64,000 nucleotides of DNA from Algoriphagus sp. (GCA_018336015.1 JAGXQZ010000001.1:31144-95143); one strand, 5' to 3'. Positions 17,551-25,487 are shown, numbered from the stretch's first letter. Numbers and translations are program-made. Notes: generated from the sequence alone by a model not told the origin.

Positions 17551-18339
17551 CTAGCTTTTGAGCGGGTTAAAGTCTTTGTTTCGGATCAGGTCGGTGACCT
17601 TCGTCAGCAGATTCAATTTTCCACCATAAGTTTTGCGAAGCAAATCCTCCGTAATCACTGATTCTTTAGGACCGGAGGCCACGAGGTGGAGATTGAGCAT
17701 GATTACCCAATCGAAGAAGTTCATAGCCGAGTGAATGTCGTGGTGAACCACTAAAACGGTTTTGCCTGAATCGGCCATTTCTTTCAGTAACTGGAAAATG
17801 GCAGTTTCTGTGGCCATATCCACTCCGGCAAAAGGCTCATCCATCAAATACAAATCTGCCTGCTGCGCCAAAGCCCGTGCGATAAACACCCGCTGTTGCT
17901 GACCACCGGACAATTCGGAAATTTGTCTTTCTAAAAATCCAGTCATGCCTACTTGCTCCAGACATTGCATGGCGAGGTCTTTTTCTCTTTTCCCGGGTCT
18001 GCGGAAAAGCCCCAATTTCCCATACGTTCCCATCATCACCACATCGAGGACCGAAGCAGGGAAATTCCAGTCTACTGATTCACGTTGAGGTACGTAGCTG
18101 ATTCTAGCCCGGACATCATTCAGGGGTTTGTCGAAAATCCGAACATAACCTGAAGTTGGAGCTATCAGGCCCATGATGGCTTTGATCAGGGTGGATTTGC
18201 CAGCACCATTTGGGCCAAGGATGCCGACAAGCTTGCCGGACGGAAGACTCAAGTCCACATTCCAAAGTACCGGATTTTGATCGTAGCTGACGGTGAGGTC
18301 ATGGATTTCCAACACAGGATTTTCTACTTGGGTGATCAT
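17551..18339 (-). CDS. Metal ABC transporter ATPase (TroB/ZnuC-like)
   Basis: Protein of 262 residues. Walker A GPNGAGKST, Q-loop in SYVPQRESVDW, signature LSGGQQQR, Walker B LYLMDEPFAGVD, H-loop VVHHD. The sequence SYVPQRESVDWNFP is characteristic of manganese/zinc/iron ABC-3 ATPases. It energises the two permeases encoded directly downstream. It overlaps the binding-protein gene by 4 bp. Confidence 0.95.
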   Translation of the reverse strand: MITQVENPVLEIHDLTVSYDQNPVLWNVDLSLPSGKLVGILGPNGAGKSTLIKAIMGLIAPTSGYVRIFDKPLNDVRARISYVPQRESVDWNFPASVLDVVMMGTYGKLGLFRRPGKREKDLAMQCLEQVGMTGFLERQISELSGGQQQRVFIARALAQQADLYLMDEPFAGVDMATETAIFQLLKEMADSGKTVLVVHHDIHSAMNFFDWVIMLNLHLVASGPKESVITEDLLRKTYGGKLNLLTKVTDLIRNKDFNPLKS

Positions 18340-19256
18340 GGCAATAGGTTTTGGTAAATGATGTTGAGGTTGGTGGCAAACATTCCGAGGTAGGTGCCGG
18401 CGGGAGTATCCGGAGCATCGAGGCTGTCGGTGTAGAGGGGGCCTGCCAACTGTACGTTTTGTTTTTTTTCTGCAGCGCCGTTGGCTACCGCTTTCAGGGC
18501 TTTGGGAGAAATGGTTTGCTCCGCGAAAATGGCTTTGACCTGATGCTCCTGAATGATTTGGATCAATTCCGTCAAGTCTCGGAGTCCGGGTTCGCTGAGT
18601 GTGGAGAGTCCTTGAAGTGAGTACACTTCGAGGCCATAGGCTTTTCCAAAATAGGCGAGAGCATCATGGGCAGTAACCAATACCTGATTTTTTGACTTCA
18701 ATTCATTGACTTTGGTTCTAGTCTCTTGCTCAAGGGTTTCCAGTTTTTTGAAGTAAGTGGCTGAATTCAATTCAATGCTTGACTTCCATTCAGGCTTCCA
18801 TTTGGCAAGTTCTTCACTTGCGTGTTTCAGGGCTTTTGACCAAAGGTTAATATCAAACCAAATGTGTGGATCGACACTGTGAGCTTCCGGACCGGAGCGG
18901 ATGAGTTGGTCCTGAGGCACGCCTTGGGAAACATCGATGATCGATTGGGTTAAGGTCAACTTTTCGAATATCTCGGTCATTTTGCCCTCCAGGTACAGGC
19001 CGTGATAGACAACCAGGTCAGCATTGGTCAGCAGGTCAAGATCCCGAACTGATGCCTTATATAAATGTGGGTCCACACCAGCCGGCATAAGTGCGACGAC
19101 TTCGGCATTTTCTCCTACCAGATTTTTGATCCCATCAGCCAAAATACTCGTCGTAGCCACGATTAGGGGCTTTTCTCTTTGGGTTTCGGAGTCAGGCTTG
19201 CATGCTCCTAGCAGGAGAATGGAAAAGAAGAAAAGAGCTAGGGTCTTTCGATTCAT
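18336..19256 (-). CDS. Metal-binding lipoprotein of ABC transporter (TroA/ZnuA-like)
   Basis: Protein of 306 residues, cluster A-I binding protein. Lipobox L-G-A-C19 after MNRKTLALFFFSILL. Likely metal ligands by family pattern: His64 (DPHLYKA), His131 (DPHIWFD), His197 (TAHDALAYF) and an Asp near 277-280 (YTDSLD). Histidine at the third place is as in TroA/ZnuA, while PsaA/MntC use Glu, so zinc or a broader Zn/Mn specificity is suggested. It has no His-rich loop of the ZnuA type. It overlaps both the dtxR and the ATPase genes by 4 bp. The metal cannot be settled from sequence. Confidence 0.9.
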   Translation of the reverse strand: MNRKTLALFFFSILLLGACKPDSETQREKPLIVATTSILADGIKNLVGENAEVVALMPAGVDPHLYKASVRDLDLLTNADLVVYHGLYLEGKMTEIFEKLTLTQSIIDVSQGVPQDQLIRSGPEAHSVDPHIWFDINLWSKALKHASEELAKWKPEWKSSIELNSATYFKKLETLEQETRTKVNELKSKNQVLVTAHDALAYFGKAYGLEVYSLQGLSTLSEPGLRDLTELIQIIQEHQVKAIFAEQTISPKALKAVANGAAEKKQNVQLAGPLYTDSLDAPDTPAGTYLGMFATNLNIIYQNLLP

Positions 19257-19915
19257 GATTGTAACACCAAAATATTGCTTGCGACGTCTTTGGACATAAA
19301 CAAGGTCTTTTTCTGATCCACAAGGATTTCCAGTGACCCATCAAATTCTACTTTATCCAGCACTTTGATTCGTGCGCCAATGTAGGCACCTACCTTGTCG
19401 AGGTAGCGGAGAAAAGCAGCCGAACTGTCCTTGACCGCAACGATTTGTCCGGTTTGGTTTACTTCCATCTCGTTGAGTTGAACTCTTGGTCTTGCTCTTA
19501 CGTCGCCAAACTCATCCGGAATGGGATCACCATGCGGGTCAAATTTTGGAAAGTTTAGATAAGCATCGAGTCTTTGGATCAGCAAGTGGGACTGAATGTG
19601 CTCGAGTTGCTCGGCGACTTCATGTACTTCATCCCAAGCGAAGTTTAATTTCTCCACCAAAAAAACCTCCCAGAGTCGGTGCTTCCGGATGGTTTGTAGG
19701 GCTAGTCGCTTGCCGGTTTCTGTGATTTGCAGTCCGTAATACTTGCGGTACTCGATCACTTCTTTTTCGCCCAGCTTTCTGAGCATGTCGCTCACAGAGG
19801 CAGCTTTGGTTTTAATCTCCGCCGCGATGTCATTGGTAGATACACTTTTTTTTCCTCCGTCGGAGAGGTGGTAGATGGCTTTCAGGTAATTCTCTTCAGC
19901 AACAGTCAATTCCAT
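19253..19915 (-). CDS. DtxR/MntR-family metalloregulator with FeoA-like C-terminus
   Basis: Protein of 220 residues. The start is taken at the ATG complementary to 19913-19915, which gives the standard family start MELTVAEENYLKAIYHL. Winged helix about 1-70; dimerisation and metal domain with RKHRLWEVFL, DEVHEVAEQLEH and FDPHGDPIP; C-terminal SH3/FeoA-like domain (GARIKVLDKVEFDGSLEI). It should repress the tro-type operon it heads when its metal is plentiful. A 14-bp palindrome overlaps the predicted promoter 38 bp upstream, as expected for autoregulation. Confidence 0.93.
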   Translation of the reverse strand: MELTVAEENYLKAIYHLSDGGKKSVSTNDIAAEIKTKAASVSDMLRKLGEKEVIEYRKYYGLQITETGKRLALQTIRKHRLWEVFLVEKLNFAWDEVHEVAEQLEHIQSHLLIQRLDAYLNFPKFDPHGDPIPDEFGDVRARPRVQLNEMEVNQTGQIVAVKDSSAAFLRYLDKVGAYIGARIKVLDKVEFDGSLEILVDQKKTLFMSKDVASNILVLQS

Positions 19916-19936
19916 AGTTAGCTCAAAATAATGAGT

Positions 19937-19967
19937 CAAATGTAAAAATTAAATTAGATATATCTAA
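19937..19967 (-). promoter_or_regulatory. Promoter with overlapping palindromic operator for the dtxR-tro operon
   Basis: On the minus strand a perfect -7 box TACATTTG (complement at 19937-19944) is preceded, at the consensus 19-bp spacing, by TTAG (complement at 19964-19967; consensus TTTG). The perfect palindrome TTAGATATATCTAA (19954-19967) covers the -33 and part of the spacer. Its arms resemble the MntR/TroR-type TTTAGGTNNACCTAAA class. Binding here would block sigma contact. The predicted transcription start is about 14 bp before the ATG. Confidence 0.65.
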
Positions 19968-20038
19968 AAATAAATTTCAGAAAAGCTAAATCAAGTGTGG
20001 AAAACCCAAAAATAGTCGTGTTTTCAGGTTTAGACTAT

Positions 20039-20056
20039 TCTAAAAATATATTTAGA
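20039..20056. promoter_or_regulatory. Second TCTAAA-N6-TTTAGA inverted repeat
   Basis: TCTAAA and TTTAGA arms separated by 6 bp, about 70 bp upstream of the dtxR promoter palindrome and sharing its half-site letters. It could be a secondary metalloregulator site. It lies in AT-rich DNA, where such repeats arise easily. Confidence 0.35.
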
Positions 20057-20188
20057 TTTAAATTAAAAATGTTGTAAATACTTATTTATCAATTAAATAA
20101 AGAATTGATTTATTGCTGATTTAGACCAAAAAGAGTGAAAAAAGCCAGTTTCCACTTCTTGAATTTGAGTGTAAAAAATAGGGCAGGG

Positions 20189-20214
20189 GTGGATAAGTTT
20201 CCACACTTATCCAC
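20189..20214. repeat. Perfect hairpin GTGGATAAG/CTTATCCAC
   Basis: Nine-bp perfect arms (20189-20197 and 20206-20214) around an 8-base loop TTTCCACA. It lies 25 bp past the glycosyltransferase stop but lacks an adjacent T-run, so it is a poor intrinsic terminator. Each arm holds most of a DnaA box, giving a back-to-back pair. Confidence 0.7.
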
Positions 20215-20238
20215 TCATTTGAGAAGAAAATGGAGGAA

Positions 20239-21366
20239 TTAAGACAGGAGTTTTTGGATAGCTTGCTGAAAAAGAAGCTTTTGACTTTTCCACAGCACGG
20301 ACTCGGGTACCGATGTGGAAAAGTAAGTTTGGTCTAATGCATGTTGAAAAGTCGTGAGTGCGGTATCTTTGTCGAAGAAGTCAACAGCTATCCCTCCTTG
20401 GTAGGAATTGAAAAATTTCTCCCACGTTGGATTTTGGTTCATCAGTACCGGAATTCCCAACGCTGCGCATTCAAAGAGTTTGGTTGGGATTTTTTCCTGA
20501 ATCGCAGGATGTATCACGTAGGGCAAAAGTGCAGCATCTGAATTGATCACAACTTGCTCAATTCGGTCATAAGCAATGGGAGAATTAGAAATCTCCAGAT
20601 GGATCTGAGGGCAATTAATGGCCTGTTGGAGTAGCTGAATCTTGTAGGCATCCAGAGGACAATGCCCGATGACCTTCAGTTGAAAGTGAGGATATGCTTC
20701 CAGGATTTTTTGAAACCAAATCAATCCCTCCAAAGTGCCATACGCAGGAGTTAGAGTTCCAGTAATGCAGAATTTAAGTTCCTTAGTCGGATCCAGTCGG
20801 ACTTGCGAAACCTCTTTGATGGCACCTTGGTATTTGTTTTCCAAGACTAAAAAAGGCGTCTTATCGGGCATTTCATCGCTGTAGCAGGTTTCAGCCAATA
20901 GGTACAAATCGATTCCTTTTATGCCCTCAGCTTTTCGGATGAGGTAGCTCGCCCATTTTTTCTTTACTTCATTTAAACTTGGATTTAAATCCAAATTTGT
21001 GATATAGTTCTCCTGCACATCGTAGACCAGCCGATACTTTAAAAATGACTTGAAGAAAGAGGCTAAAGGCAGGTATTCATACGTGCAGCAGATGAGCAGT
21101 TTTGGCTTCAGGTCAAGAAGTTTTTTTGCGAATCTCACTTGGGCCAACAGTCGATCTAACTTAGATCCAAAATGACTCATAGAAGAAAAAAATCGGTAAT
21201 TACCAGATTCTACTGCCTTTTCATCAGAAAAACCTATGATGTTTAGCCTGTATTTACTTGTTTCGCCCAGCGAAAAGGCAAGCTTTTCATATGCCCGCAC
21301 ATCTCTAACCGGTTTTAAGGTAGAGGCGATCAAAACCTGCACCGGAGAAAACTGCTTTTGACTCAT
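20239..21366 (-). CDS. Glycosyltransferase, GT-B fold (family 4-like)
   Basis: Protein of 375 residues with the two-domain GT-B pattern. The N-terminal half has VLIASTLKPVRDVRAYEKLAF and PKLLICCTYEYLPLASFF; the C-terminal nucleotide-sugar domain has LKFCITGTLTPAYGTLEGL, then QLKVIGHCPL and the acceptor-side EKIPTKLFECAALGIPVLM, whose conserved K-x-x-E is typical. It has no signal or membrane helix and should act at the inner face of the membrane on a lipid- or glycan-linked acceptor. Donor and acceptor unknown. It is divergent from dapD, with only 21 bp between start codons. Confidence 0.82.
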   Translation of the reverse strand: MSQKQFSPVQVLIASTLKPVRDVRAYEKLAFSLGETSKYRLNIIGFSDEKAVESGNYRFFSSMSHFGSKLDRLLAQVRFAKKLLDLKPKLLICCTYEYLPLASFFKSFLKYRLVYDVQENYITNLDLNPSLNEVKKKWASYLIRKAEGIKGIDLYLLAETCYSDEMPDKTPFLVLENKYQGAIKEVSQVRLDPTKELKFCITGTLTPAYGTLEGLIWFQKILEAYPHFQLKVIGHCPLDAYKIQLLQQAINCPQIHLEISNSPIAYDRIEQVVINSDAALLPYVIHPAIQEKIPTKLFECAALGIPVLMNQNPTWEKFFNSYQGGIAVDFFDKDTALTTFQHALDQTYFSTSVPESVLWKSQKLLFQQAIQKLLS

Positions 21367-21387
21367 AAACGAAACTAAATAAAACTA

Positions 21388-22203
21388 ATGGAACTCAAAA
21401 CGATCATTGAGAACGCCTGGGAAAACAGGGAATTGCTTAAGGAAAAAGAAACTGAAATCGCTATCAAGACCATTATTGCTGATTTGGACGCAGGTCAAAT
21501 CCGAGTAGCTGAGCCTACTGAGGATGGCAATTGGAAAGTAAACGATTGGGTAAAGAAGGCAGTGATCCTATATTTTCCGATCCAAAAGATGCAAACCATT
21601 GAGGTTGGCCCTTTTGAATTTCACGATAAAATGGCCCTTAAAACCAACTATGCCAAGCAAGGTGTACGAGTTGTTCCTCATGCCGTAGCGCGATATGGTG
21701 CCTACTTGGCAAGTGGTGTAGTGATGATGCCAAGTTATGTTAATATCGGAGCCTATGTGGACAGTGGCACGATGGTTGATACTTGGGCTACTGTCGGATC
21801 TTGTGCACAGATCGGCAAAAACGTTCATTTGAGTGGTGGAGTGGGTATCGGAGGTGTGTTGGAGCCTGTCCAGGCAGCACCGGTGATCGTAGAGGATGGC
21901 TCCTTCATCGGAAGCCGGGCGATCATCGTAGAGGGAGTAAGAATAGGAAAAGAGGCCGTCATTGGGGCAGGTGTGACTTTGACCGCGAGTTCAAAAATCA
22001 TCGATGTCACAGGTTCTGAGCCGGTGGAATATAAAGGATACGTGCCGCCTCGCTCGGTGGTGATACCGGGTTCGATTTCAAAAACTTTCCCTTCAGGGAC
22101 CTATCAGGTTCCGTGCGCGTTGATCATTGGTCAGCGCAAGGCTTCTACTGATCTCAAGACTTCACTCAATGATGCGCTTAGAGAAAATAACGTAGCAGTC
22201 TAA
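21388..22203 (+). CDS. dapD: Tetrahydrodipicolinate N-succinyltransferase
   Basis: Protein of 271 residues, full length. It transfers succinyl from succinyl-CoA to tetrahydrodipicolinate in the lysine/diaminopimelate pathway. The central part is a left-handed beta helix of hexapeptide repeats (VVMMPSYVNIGAYVDSGTMVDTWATVG, about residues 111-137; then VGIGGVLEP, GSFIGSRAIIVEGVRIGKEAVIGAGV). The DapD-specific VPPRSVVIPGS and the C-terminal LIIGQRKASTDLKTSLNDALR are present. Only 21 bp separate it from the divergent glycosyltransferase start, so its promoter must lie in that gene. A TPR lipoprotein gene follows after 10 bp. Confidence 0.96.
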   Translation: MELKTIIENAWENRELLKEKETEIAIKTIIADLDAGQIRVAEPTEDGNWKVNDWVKKAVILYFPIQKMQTIEVGPFEFHDKMALKTNYAKQGVRVVPHAVARYGAYLASGVVMMPSYVNIGAYVDSGTMVDTWATVGSCAQIGKNVHLSGGVGIGGVLEPVQAAPVIVEDGSFIGSRAIIVEGVRIGKEAVIGAGVTLTASSKIIDVTGSEPVEYKGYVPPRSVVIPGSISKTFPSGTYQVPCALIIGQRKASTDLKTSLNDALRENNVAV

Positions 22204-22213
22204 ACCAACTATC

Positions 22214-22816
22214 ATGAGTATTTTAAGAAAAGTATTTTTAGTCCCGGTGATCGCCGGGACTTTGTTTTCTTGTTCTGAACAAAAGTCAAACCCCTCTGAT
22301 CGATACTTTGAAAGTGGAGATTATCAGCAAGCTGTAGAAAGCTATACAGCGGACATGAAAAATAAGCCAAACGATGTGAAAATGATTTACAATCGTGGCC
22401 GTGCTTACCAAGAAATGGGGAAATTGCTTGAAGCCCAAGCGGACTTTGAAGCCGCTTTAAATCTTGATCCCACCAATTTTCAGGTTTTATTGAGTTTGGC
22501 GGCTATCCAATTGGAGCAAAAAAGCTATGCAAGCGCTTTACTTTATGCGACCAAGGCAGAAGAAATTCCTGGAGCTCCAGCGATGGCTTCTTTTTTGAAA
22601 GGACGGGCTCTTCATCAGTTGGGGATGCCGGAGGACGCGCTTAAAGCCTATGGCAATGCAATCCAAATCGATAAGGAATTTGGACAGGCCTATTTCAATA
22701 GAGGTCTTCTAAAGGTAGCTTTGGAGAGAACCAAGCAGGCTTGTGAAGATTTCAAACTGGCCTCGGCATTGGAATATCCGGGTGCATCAGAAGCATTTCA
22801 GAACTATTGCAATTGA
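22214..22816 (+). CDS. TPR-repeat lipoprotein
   Basis: Protein of 200 residues with a lipoprotein signal (MSILRKVFLVPVIAGTLFS, C20). At least four tetratricopeptide units follow: SDRYFESGDYQQAVESYT, IYNRGRAYQEMGKLLEAQADFEAAL, LLSLAAIQLEQKSYASALLYA, FLKGRALHQLGMPEDALKAY and AYFNRGLLKVALERTKQACEDF. It is a protein-protein interaction scaffold in the envelope; its partner is unknown. It probably shares a transcript with dapD (10-bp gap), ending at the repeat element downstream. Confidence 0.85.
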   Translation: MSILRKVFLVPVIAGTLFSCSEQKSNPSDRYFESGDYQQAVESYTADMKNKPNDVKMIYNRGRAYQEMGKLLEAQADFEAALNLDPTNFQVLLSLAAIQLEQKSYASALLYATKAEEIPGAPAMASFLKGRALHQLGMPEDALKAYGNAIQIDKEFGQAYFNRGLLKVALERTKQACEDFKLASALEYPGASEAFQNYCN

Positions 22817-22824
22817 TTTAAAAG

Positions 22825-22963
22825 AGGTTGTCTGATTAGAGTATGGATTGTCACATGGAGCGTAGTTGAAATGTTGTTCCATTTACTGTATATGGCGTTC
22901 GACTTCGAGACTCCCGTCTCTCAGGTGCTCAGGCTGACTCCAATATACCTTTTTAGACAACCT
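22825..22963. repeat. Dispersed-type intergenic element with AGGTTGTCT/AGACAACCT ends
   Basis: Nine-bp perfect inverted ends at 22825-22833 and 22955-22963 bracket 121 bp. Inside are GTCACATGGAGCGTAGTTGAAATG and GTTCGACTTCGAGACTCCCG, which resemble short GAGCG-AGT-GAAATG elements I remember from intergenic spaces of many Bacteroidetes genomes (memory, not a search). It fills the whole gap between two convergent genes, so it may also serve as the transcript end. No ORF. Confidence 0.6.
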
Positions 22964-22965
22964 AT

Positions 22966-23673
22966 TTATTTTTTCTCAGAATCGTGACTGTGGTCGTGAG
23001 CTGTGTGATCGCAAATGGCATCGGTGGCCAACTTACCCGATCCGGTGCAAGTACGGCATTCGGATACTTCTTTACCGGAACCAGCGCATTCAGGACAGGT
23101 TAATCTTCCTTTTCCCGCACAACGCTCGCATTCAAAAAACTCAACAATGTTGAACACGTTCACTTTCTTGATCATTCCTGTGGCGGCACATCTGCTACAA
23201 CCTACTATTCCTTTGGACTTGCAATAGTTACACGATTGTTCGATTTGTTTTTTCCCTTCGCAAGTGAAGCAAGCCCCAAACCGATAGCCTCTTCGGTCGC
23301 AAAGTTCGCAGGCTTGGATTTTTGCAAGTGGACCTTTCAGCTTTTCTTTTAGCTCAGATGCTCCTTGATAATTTTGACCTTTAAATCCAGTCAATTCCAA
23401 GTATTTGTTGAGAAAATTGTTGCTATTATCATATTGACCCAATTCAAAAAGAGTTTCTGAAAAGTAGTATGGCATCTCGTCAGGCAAAGGAAGACCAGAG
23501 TCGATTAGATTTCTGAAGATGGAATTGGCAGTTTGATAATCTTTTCGCTCCATAGCAGCCAAGGCACCTTTCATCCAACGGTCTGTTTGACCGAGGTTCA
23601 CTTGCGAAAAGGTGTGAATAGAGGGAAATAAGACTAAGGAAAAGAGAAGGAGGAGTAAGTATCCGTATTTCAC
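22966..23673 (-). CDS. Secreted TPR protein with DnaJ-type zinc-finger repeats
   Basis: Protein of 235 residues. The start is put at a GTG (complement of 23671-23673), which opens a signal peptide (MKYGYLLLLLFSLVLFPSIHTFSQ); a TTG eight codons upstream is the alternative. After a TPR-like part (DYQTANSIFRNLI; SETLFELGQYDNSNNFLNKYL) come six or so C-x-x-C pairs, several in the DnaJ C-x-x-C-x-G-x-G form (CELCDRRGYRFG, CERCAGKGR, CPECAGSGK, CRTCTGSGK). The tail is His-rich (DHTAHDHSHD). There is no J domain. Zinc binding outside the cytoplasm is likely; the function is unknown. It is convergent with the TPR lipoprotein gene. Confidence 0.78.
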   Translation of the reverse strand: MKYGYLLLLLFSLVLFPSIHTFSQVNLGQTDRWMKGALAAMERKDYQTANSIFRNLIDSGLPLPDEMPYYFSETLFELGQYDNSNNFLNKYLELTGFKGQNYQGASELKEKLKGPLAKIQACELCDRRGYRFGACFTCEGKKQIEQSCNYCKSKGIVGCSRCAATGMIKKVNVFNIVEFFECERCAGKGRLTCPECAGSGKEVSECRTCTGSGKLATDAICDHTAHDHSHDSEKK

Positions 23674-23916
23674 TGCATTTGGGTTAACGAGTAGCAATTA
23701 CGTAACTAGATTTCTTTCCTTCAAGTTAAAAGTTGTGGGAATGCATTTTTTGAATCTTTCTACCTGTCATGATTGCAAACTCGACTGTTTCCAGGTAAGG
23801 GGTAAAAAGGTGTTCGAGTAGTTTTATGAATTGAAGAAATTCACACCAACATAGAACCATTTAGGCAAGAGTTGGCTCGGAGATTTTGTGTAGTTTGGGT
23901 TCAAATTTTTTACCAA

Positions 23917-25452
23917 ATGACTAAATCAGACCAGTTTAAAAATCATCTTGCTGAAGGGCAACAGTTTAAAAAGGATTTCATCATACTCGGAACAGGTATC
24001 CTAGATGGAAGCCCTGTAGATCAAGCTCAAGTTAAAATTCCGCTGAAAACGCTCAACCGACATGGATTAATCGCTGGAGCTACAGGTACTGGAAAAACCA
24101 AAACCTTGCAGGTCATTGCCGAGCAGCTATCTCTAAAAGGCATTCCCTCGGTGTTGATGGATTTGAAAGGAGATATTTCAGGAATAGCTACTCCCGGCGT
24201 AACCACTGATTTTATTTTAAAACGGTCCGCAACTATTGGGGTGGATTACCAGCCACAAGGACTTCCTGTGGAGCTAATGTCTATTTCCAATGAGAAAGGA
24301 GTTCAGCTGAAAGCCACTGTTTCGGAGTTTGGGCCAGTGCTGATATCGCAGATTTTGGAATTGAATGATACCCAAAGAGGGGTGGTGGCCTTGATTTTCA
24401 GGTATTGCGATCTTCACCATTTGCCGTTGGTAGACCTTAAAGATTTCAAGCGGGTGCTTCAATACATCACCAACGAAGGAAAAGCAGCGATTGAAAAGGA
24501 ATTTGGCCAAGTTTCAGCTGCCTCAGTCAATACGATCATGCGCAAAATCATTGAGTTGGAGCAGCAGGGTGCAGAGCGATTCTTTGGCGAGCCATCCTTT
24601 GAGGTAGAAGATTTTGTTCGCGCAAAAGACGGTAAGGGAGTGATTTCCATTATTCGATTGACTGATATCCAAAGTAAGCCAAAGCTGTTTTCCACGTTTA
24701 TGCTGAGTTTGCTCTCAGAGATTTATGAGACCTTTCCCGAGCAGGGAGATTCGGATCAGCCTAAACTTTGCTTATTCATCGACGAAGCACATTTGGTCTT
24801 TTCTACCGCTTCCAAGGACCTTTTGGAGAAAATTGAAGCGATCATCAAGCTCATCCGCTCCAAGGGCGTCGGTGTGTTTTTCTGTACCCAAACTCCCACG
24901 GATGTACCGGACAGCATTCTTGGCCAGCTCGGATTGAAAGTGCAGCATGCCTTGCGGGCATTTACCGCCAAAGACAGAAAGGCGATTACCAAAACGGCCG
25001 AAAACTATCCGGATTCCCCTTTTTACAATACTGCCGACGTCCTTACCTCCATGGGGATAGGCGAGGCACTGGTGACAGCGCTTAATGAAAAAGGGATTCC
25101 TACACCTCTGGCTCATACCCTGATGAGGGCACCGATTACTCGAATGGATATTTTATCAGAATTGGAGATCCTTGGATTGGTGGCTAGTTCAGACTTGGTT
25201 AAAAAGTATAATGTGGATATCGACCGCGAAAGCGCCTTTGAACTGCTAGAACGAAAAATGATGTCTGTACAATCCGAACAGGAGAAAACCCTACCTCCGA
25301 GTACCCATTCACGCACAAGTACTCGAACCAAAGAAGACGAGTCTCTTCTGGAAGAGCTAAGTAAAAATACCATGGTAAGACAGATCGGAAGGACACTTTT
25401 TCGAGAGCTGGCCAGGGGAATTTTGGGTTCTTTTTCGGGTAGAAAAAGGTGA
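23917..25452 (+). CDS. HerA/FtsK-like ATPase, DUF853 family
   Basis: Protein of 511 residues. The ATG at 23917 is preferred to an in-frame TTG at 23872 because homologous starts read MTKSDQFKNHL-like. Walker A AGATGTGKTKT, Walker B LCLFIDEAHLVF, a sensor-like FFCTQTPTDVPD and a downstream arginine pair, all as in the DUF853 (YjgR-like) relatives of HerA. These are hexameric cytosolic ATPases; their substrate is not known. No NurA nuclease gene is adjacent, so DNA-end resection is not supported. A FAD-oxidoreductase gene follows by 35 bp. Confidence 0.9.
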   Translation: MTKSDQFKNHLAEGQQFKKDFIILGTGILDGSPVDQAQVKIPLKTLNRHGLIAGATGTGKTKTLQVIAEQLSLKGIPSVLMDLKGDISGIATPGVTTDFILKRSATIGVDYQPQGLPVELMSISNEKGVQLKATVSEFGPVLISQILELNDTQRGVVALIFRYCDLHHLPLVDLKDFKRVLQYITNEGKAAIEKEFGQVSAASVNTIMRKIIELEQQGAERFFGEPSFEVEDFVRAKDGKGVISIIRLTDIQSKPKLFSTFMLSLLSEIYETFPEQGDSDQPKLCLFIDEAHLVFSTASKDLLEKIEAIIKLIRSKGVGVFFCTQTPTDVPDSILGQLGLKVQHALRAFTAKDRKAITKTAENYPDSPFYNTADVLTSMGIGEALVTALNEKGIPTPLAHTLMRAPITRMDILSELEILGLVASSDLVKKYNVDIDRESAFELLERKMMSVQSEQEKTLPPSTHSRTSTRTKEDESLLEELSKNTMVRQIGRTLFRELARGILGSFSGRKR

Positions 25453-25487
25453 TACTAATTAATTGTTAATCATAAGATTATACTGAG

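Larger units (their letters stand above)
19930..20330. other. Candidate chromosomal replication origin (oriC)
   Basis: Three exact DnaA-box matches (TTTTCCACA, fitting TTWTNCACA) lie at 19996-20004 (minus), 20286-20294 (plus) and 20314-20322 (minus). One-mismatch TTATCCAC-boxes lie at 20188-20196 (minus) and 20207-20215 (plus). An extremely AT-rich tract (about 20036-20110) could be the unwinding element. Gene orientation diverges here: nearly all genes to the left run leftward and most to the right run rightward. dnaA itself is not in the window. Two boxes fall inside the 3' end of the glycosyltransferase gene. GC skew was not computed. Confidence 0.5.

Noticed and set aside
20189..20214. 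Intrinsic terminator of the glycosyltransferase gene
   Set aside because: The stem is perfect but no T-run follows directly on either strand; the DnaA-box content offers a better explanation, though not proven.
22825..22963. Insertion sequence
   Set aside because: There is no transposase and it is too short; at most a non-autonomous element.
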